Below are positions 30,782-33,498 of a stretch of 33,498 bases of DNA, in pieces. The position numbers and the translations under genes were made by a program. The first letter of the stretch is position 1; every line of letters starts with the position of its first letter. The stretch covers positions 1-33,498 of the forward strand of contig JANJUN010000005.1 of the NCBI GenBank assembly GCA_024710565.1. Reading direction: 5' to 3'. The stretch comes from Candidatus Altimarinota bacterium. GTDB lineage: Bacteria; Patescibacteriota; Gracilibacteria; BD1-5; UBA6164. The notes under the pieces were generated by a model that did not search any database, was not told the origin of the DNA, and was given only the letters and a program-made list of their open reading frames with translations.

Positions 30782-30942
30782 TACTTTCTATATCAAAGAC
30801 AGTTGGCAGAAATATAAGTCCAACCGAGATAAAAAAGAAGTTTTGACTCTGTTTATACATAAAACAAAACACTATCTTTTTATCTTTTGGTAAAAAGATT
30901 TTTTTATTTTAGAAAGTATAATATCTATTTAATTTTTATACC
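30782..30942 (+). promoter_or_regulatory. Ribosomal protein L10 leader
   Basis: The leader contains AAAGACAGTTGGCAG and CCAACCGAGAT, the kink-turn and stem elements of the bacterial L10 leader, with GTTGG pairing to CCAAC. The L10-(L12) complex binds this RNA and shuts off its own operon. An attenuator hairpin follows in the same leader. Confidence 0.82.
30874..30910 (+). terminator. Attenuator in the L10 leader
   Basis: A perfect 9-bp stem ATCTTTTTA (30874-30882) with TAAAAAGAT (30891-30899), an 8-base loop and a T-run, 33 bp before the rplJ ATG. Its place suggests control by premature termination. Confidence 0.75.
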
Positions 30943-31548
30943 ATGGCAGTAACAAGAGCGAAAAAAAGTGAAATACTTTCAACTCTTATTGAAAATATTA
31001 AAAATGCAAAATCTATCTGATTTGCACAAACAAATGGTTTAACAGTATCTGAATTTTCTGATTTAAGAAAAGAATTAAGAACCGTAAACACTACCTATAA
31101 TTTAGCGAAAAAAACATTAGTAAAAATAGCTGTAAAAGAAGCTTTAGGATTAGATTTAGATTTATCTTTACTTCCAGGACAAGTTGGAGTAGTTTGTTCA
31201 AATGATGATGCTGTTGCTGGTTTAAGTAAAACAAATGCATACATTACAAAAGCTTACAACAAAAAAGTTCAAGTACAAAAAATTAGTTGGGTTGCTTCTA
31301 TTTTTGAAGGAAAAGTGAATGGTCTTGAAGAAACAAAAGTGATTGCTTCTATGCCTTCAAGAGAAACATTACTTGGAAGACTCGTTGGTTCTATGATGTC
31401 TCCTCTTTCTGGTATGGCAAGATTTCTTGATGCTGCATCTAAAGAACTTGAAACTCAAGGAAAAACTAAAGTTGGACAACTTGAAGGAAAAAAAGCTGAA
31501 ACTCCAAAAGAAGAAGCTGCTCCTGCTGAAACTCCAGCTGCTGAATAA
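30943..31548 (+). CDS. rplJ: 50S ribosomal protein uL10
   Basis: Base of the L7/L12 stalk; it binds 23S rRNA and anchors L7/L12 dimers. MAVTRAKKSEILSTLIENIK and the LRKELRTVNTTYNLAKKTL strand-helix are typical of uL10, and the helix that binds L7/L12 follows (RETLLGRLVGSMMSPLSGM). The protein has 201 residues, ~30 longer than usual, because of an Ala/Glu/Pro/Lys-rich tail (KKAETPKEEAAPAETPAAE) after the stalk-binding helix. Upstream it has the L10 leader and attenuator; rplL follows after 118 bp. Confidence 0.96.
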
Positions 31549-31569
31549 GAATAATCAATATTTAGTACA

Positions 31570-31630
31570 CTGATTTGGAGAAATCCAAGTCAGCAACTAG
31601 CTATTTATTAGTTAGAATGGTCGAAAGACC
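31570..31630 (+). promoter_or_regulatory. rplJ-rplL intergenic hairpins
   Basis: Two hairpins closed by GAAA tetraloops: a 10-bp stem at 31570-31593 and GGTC/GACC at 31619-31630, with a weaker AACTA/TAGTT hairpin between them. They lack T-runs, so they are probably processing or stability elements, not terminators. Confidence 0.5.
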
Positions 31631-31666
31631 CCCAAATACATTATTTATTTTTTTAATATTATTATT

Positions 31667-32044
31667 ATGGCAGAATTAAGTGCTAATGCTACTAAAATTT
31701 TAGATTTAGTAAAAGAATTAACTATCGTTGAATTAAATGATTTAGTGAAAGCTATGGAAGAAGAATTCGGTGTATCTGCTGCTGCTCCAGTTATGGTTGC
31801 TGCTGCTGCAGGTGGTGCTGCTGAAGCTGAAGAAAAAACTTCATTCAATGTTGAATTAAAATCAGCTGGAGGAAGCAAAATCGCAGTTATTAAAGTTATT
31901 AGAGAATTAACTGGTCTTGGATTAAAAGAAGCTAAAGATTTAGCTGATGCAGGATGAGTAGTTAAAGAAGGTGTTTCTAAAGATGATGCTAACGAAATGA
32001 AAGCTAAATTAGAAGCTGAAGGAGCTACTGTTGAAGTAAAATAA
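31667..32044 (+). CDS. rplL: 50S ribosomal protein bL12 (L7/L12)
   Basis: Stalk protein that recruits translation factors and stimulates their GTPase. It has an N-terminal dimerisation domain ([20 protein letters not shown]), a hinge rich in Ala and Gly, and a C-terminal factor-binding domain ([39 protein letters not shown]). The single UGA falls at the junction LADAG-G-VVKEG, within the most conserved part, and a stop there would remove the last 29 residues. Length of 125 residues is normal. It ends in a strong bidirectional terminator. Confidence 0.97.
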
Positions 32045-32047
32045 TTC

Positions 32048-32078
32048 TAAAAAACACTCGCATGCGAGTGTTTTTTAT
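32048..32078. terminator. bidirectional terminator between rplL and the kinase gene
   Basis: A near-perfect palindrome centred on GCATGC (AAAAACACTCGCA with its complement), flanked by A-run and T-run. Confidence 0.9.
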
Positions 32079-32773
32079 TACATAAGTTGTCCAAGAGTTT
32101 GGATGACTTTTTGTTTTAATTGTGTTGGATCTTGAAACTGGACTGAATTATCAAAATAAATAACTTTGGTTCACTCTGACTCATAATTTTCACTCACAAT
32201 ACCCCCTGTGTAATATCCATTGAGTTTTTCTACCATTTTTTGTACAAAATCATCAATATGCTTTCCTCTTGCTTGAAGACGTCTTAAAATGGTTTCATTA
32301 TCGGCTCAAACTTCTATAACAATATCTGGCTTAGGAAGGGAGTCAAATTGTAAATGATACATAGTATTAAATGAATGAAGAGCATTTCCATTTAATTGAA
32401 TATCAGCAAAAATAAATGGTTGTGTTAAAGCAAAATCAAAAACAATAGGAGTATGTTGAGCTTGAATAAAAGCTTTCGTAATTTCAGCTACATCTGTTGC
32501 CAAAAAATAATTTTGATTATTGGTCCACAAAGTAAGATCATTTACTTTTCCAGAAGTCTCTCTAATAATTTTTAAAAATGGATTATTTTCAGGAATTTCT
32601 GTAAAAATTTTTGCTCAAAGATACTCAGAAAGTTCACGAGTAATCGTACTTTTCCCCACTCCTGCAGGTCAAGTTATTGCAATAACAGGATATCTTTTTT
32701 GGAGGTTTAAAAAATCTTTCAGTGCTATATGTTCTCAAGGAACAATAATTTCAGAAAACATCTTTTCATTCAT
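32078..32773 (-). CDS. Deoxynucleoside kinase
   Basis: Phosphorylates deoxynucleosides in the salvage pathway, which fits a host-dependent cell with limited nucleotide synthesis. P-loop GPAGVGKST at residues 35-43, then IFTEIPENNPFL where dNKs have their E-P-x-x-W/N-P loop. Later come a FDFALTQPFIFA strand-helix in the DRS position, VIEVGADNETILRRLQARGKHID (LRRLQARGK is the lid) and a C-terminal strand KVIYFDN. Length of 231 residues is in range. The base specificity cannot be told. It is convergent with rplL and divergent from tRNA-Gln. ATG 32773 is preferred over the out-of-frame ATG at 32769. Confidence 0.82.
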
Positions 32774-32799
32774 AGATACAGAAAAATAATATAATTAAC

Positions 32800-32826
32800 T
32801 TGATTATACAAGATTTTCAATAAAAT
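32800..32826 (+). promoter_or_regulatory. tRNA-Gln promoter
   Basis: TTGATT (32800-32805) and TAAAAT (32821-32826) with a 15-bp spacer, 16 bp before the tRNA. Confidence 0.55.
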
Positions 32827-32842
32827 AGCAAAAGTTATATAT

Positions 32843-32916
32843 TCGGAATTCGCCAAGCGGTAAGGCTCCAGACTCTGAATCTGGCATCAGGGGTTCGAAT
32901 CCCTTATTCCGAACCA
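32843..32916 (+). tRNA. tRNA-Gln (CUG)
   Basis: Acceptor TCGGAAT/ATTCCGA, D arm GCCAAGCGGTAAGGC, anticodon loop CTCTGAA (anticodon CTG), T arm GGGGTTCGAATCCC, discriminator A and encoded CCA. The CUG anticodon is unusual as a sole Gln isoacceptor in so AT-rich a genome, so a UUG species probably exists elsewhere. Confidence 0.93.
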
Positions 32917-33435
32917 TAAACCAAATTCAACATTTTTGAATAAATTGAAAGGTGCTTTAAGCTGATAGCTAAGCACTTTTTTACTACCTAAAAAACAGTT
33001 CGCAACTATATGGAAAAGCATTGAAAAAGATTGAGAACTTTTTTTAGAAAATTTTTCTTTTTTTAGCATATCTAAAACAAAAACTACATATTTAAAAAGT
33101 TCTACAAGTCTTTTATTGATTTCTAATCATTTTTCATGATTTTTTAAAAATTTGTTTTCATTTCAGATAGTTTTTATTTCATCTTCAATTTGAAAATTCA
33201 TTTTTTCTAATAAATCTTGAGAGATTTTATTATTTATATAACTTCGCATTAAAGTTTCTTGTTTTTCATTTAAATCTTTTAATTTATTTATATTAGAAAT
33301 TAACTTATTATTTCTTTCTTCCTCATTATTAATCATTTCTTTTTCTAAATAATCAATATGACCGGCCCCCATATAATGAGACAGTCAGTTAAGATAAATT
33401 TTGAAAAATCGAGAGCTCCGATATAGTAGAAAAAA
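32887..33435 (-). pseudogene. Serine site-specific recombinase, C-terminal remnant at tRNA-Gln
   Basis: The reading frame matches the C-terminal coiled part of large serine recombinases: a charged helix (EERNNKLISNINKLKDLNEK), the SYINNKISQDLLEKM turn, NKRLVELFKYV, and the closing FHIVANCFLGSKKVLSYQL then LKAPF. The resolvase catalytic domain and zinc-ribbon part are absent: an in-frame TAA lies upstream at 33436-33438 and the first ATG is at 33372. UGA is used twice inside (33163-33165 and 33127-33129), so the remnant follows the local code. The frame runs into the complement of tRNA-Gln (GIRDSNP), as is usual for integrases that target a tRNA 3' end. It is probably the left-over of an integrated element. 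Confidence 0.65.
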
Positions 33436-33443
33436 TTAACTGA
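33385..33443 (+). promoter_or_regulatory. promoter with palindromic spacer and flanking inverted repeat
   Basis: TTGAAA (33401-33406) and TATAGT (33422-33427) are 15 bp apart. The spacer is the quasi-palindrome ATCGAGAGCTCCGAT, which is GC-rich for the region. Outside the boxes, TCAGTTAA (33385-33392) and TTAACTGA (33436-33443) form a perfect inverted repeat. This looks like an operator of a repressor or of a spacer-twisting activator, acting on the gene at 33472. Confidence 0.55.
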
Positions 33444-33471
33444 AAATATTTTAAAACTAATAAAAAAATAT

Positions 33472-33498
33472 ATGGCAGGAAAAGTAAATATTGAGCTA
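33472..33498 (+). CDS. Start of an unidentified gene (cut by the window edge)
   Basis: ATG and eight further codons (MAGKVNIEL) reach the edge of the window, 45 bp downstream of the TATAGT box. Too short to identify. Like its neighbours it has no Shine-Dalgarno. Confidence 0.4.

Noticed and set aside
31645-31878. Minus-strand 77-residue ORF over rplL
   Set aside because: It is the complement of the Ala-rich L7/L12 hinge and has no independent support.
32887-33435. Recombinase remnant as a third standard-code gene
   Set aside because: It would end at a TGA inside tRNA-Gln, but it has two internal UGA codons, so it follows the local code.

Overview
The window is AT-rich (roughly 70% A+T by eye) and reads sensibly only if UGA is glycine and UAA/UAG are the stops (translation table 25). 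UGA fills invariant glycines in P-loops of the ABC ATPase, adenylate kinase, RecQ and PilB, in the Nudix box, in the J domain of DnaJ and in the C-terminal domain of ribosomal protein L7/L12. That points to the candidate phyla Gracilibacteria or Absconditabacteria (BD1-5/SR1) within the Patescibacteria (CPR). Almost no native gene has a Shine-Dalgarno sequence. Most promoters I can see have TTGxxx and TATAAT-like boxes only 15-16 bp apart.

Layout. 1-3.2 kb (minus): a TPR lipoprotein, DnaJ behind a structured leader, and an ABC ATPase. 3.2-10.0 kb (plus): RNase P RNA, an adenylate kinase-GNAT fusion, a Trm11-like RNA methylase, a large unknown protein, a cysteine-tailed thioredoxin-like protein, an MscS-related membrane protein and an MtaB-type methylthiotransferase. 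10.0-11.0 kb (minus): a degenerate metallo-beta-lactamase-fold protein and a Nudix hydrolase. 11.1-12.6 kb (plus): a sortase and a small membrane protein. 12.6-15.0 kb (minus): a long RelA/SpoT protein with an added C-terminal membrane domain. 15.0-19.8 kb: RecQ, a small unknown protein and MurF (minus). This block is bracketed by two small ORFs that look imported: each has a Shine-Dalgarno, ends in UGA and has its own terminator. 19.8-25.1 kb: a helicase-lobe-1-less PriA, DnaN, a glycosyltransferase and Nth (plus), with a UPF0489 protein on minus. 25.1-28.7 kb (minus): a type IV pilus block with two small proteins, PilB and a prepilin carrying BspA-like leucine-rich repeats. 28.8-33.5 kb: MiaA, tRNA-Thr, tRNA-Tyr, tRNA-Leu, L31, L10 and L7/L12 with an L10 leader and attenuator, a deoxynucleoside kinase, tRNA-Gln, a serine-recombinase remnant against that tRNA, and the start of a further gene.

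How it fits together. The core is housekeeping: tRNA maturation and modification (RNase P, MtaB, MiaA, Trm11-like), translation (L31, L10, L7/L12), replication and repair (DnaN, PriA-like, RecQ, Nth), nucleotide supply (Adk, dNK, Nudix), cell wall (MurF, GT2) and a surface apparatus (sortase, PilB, prepilin-LRR) suited to host attachment. The most unusual points are the membrane-fused RelA/SpoT protein, the two standard-code-like ORFs, the short promoter spacers, the duplicated tRNA-Leu 3' end enclosing a run of hairpins, and several odd fusions or truncations.
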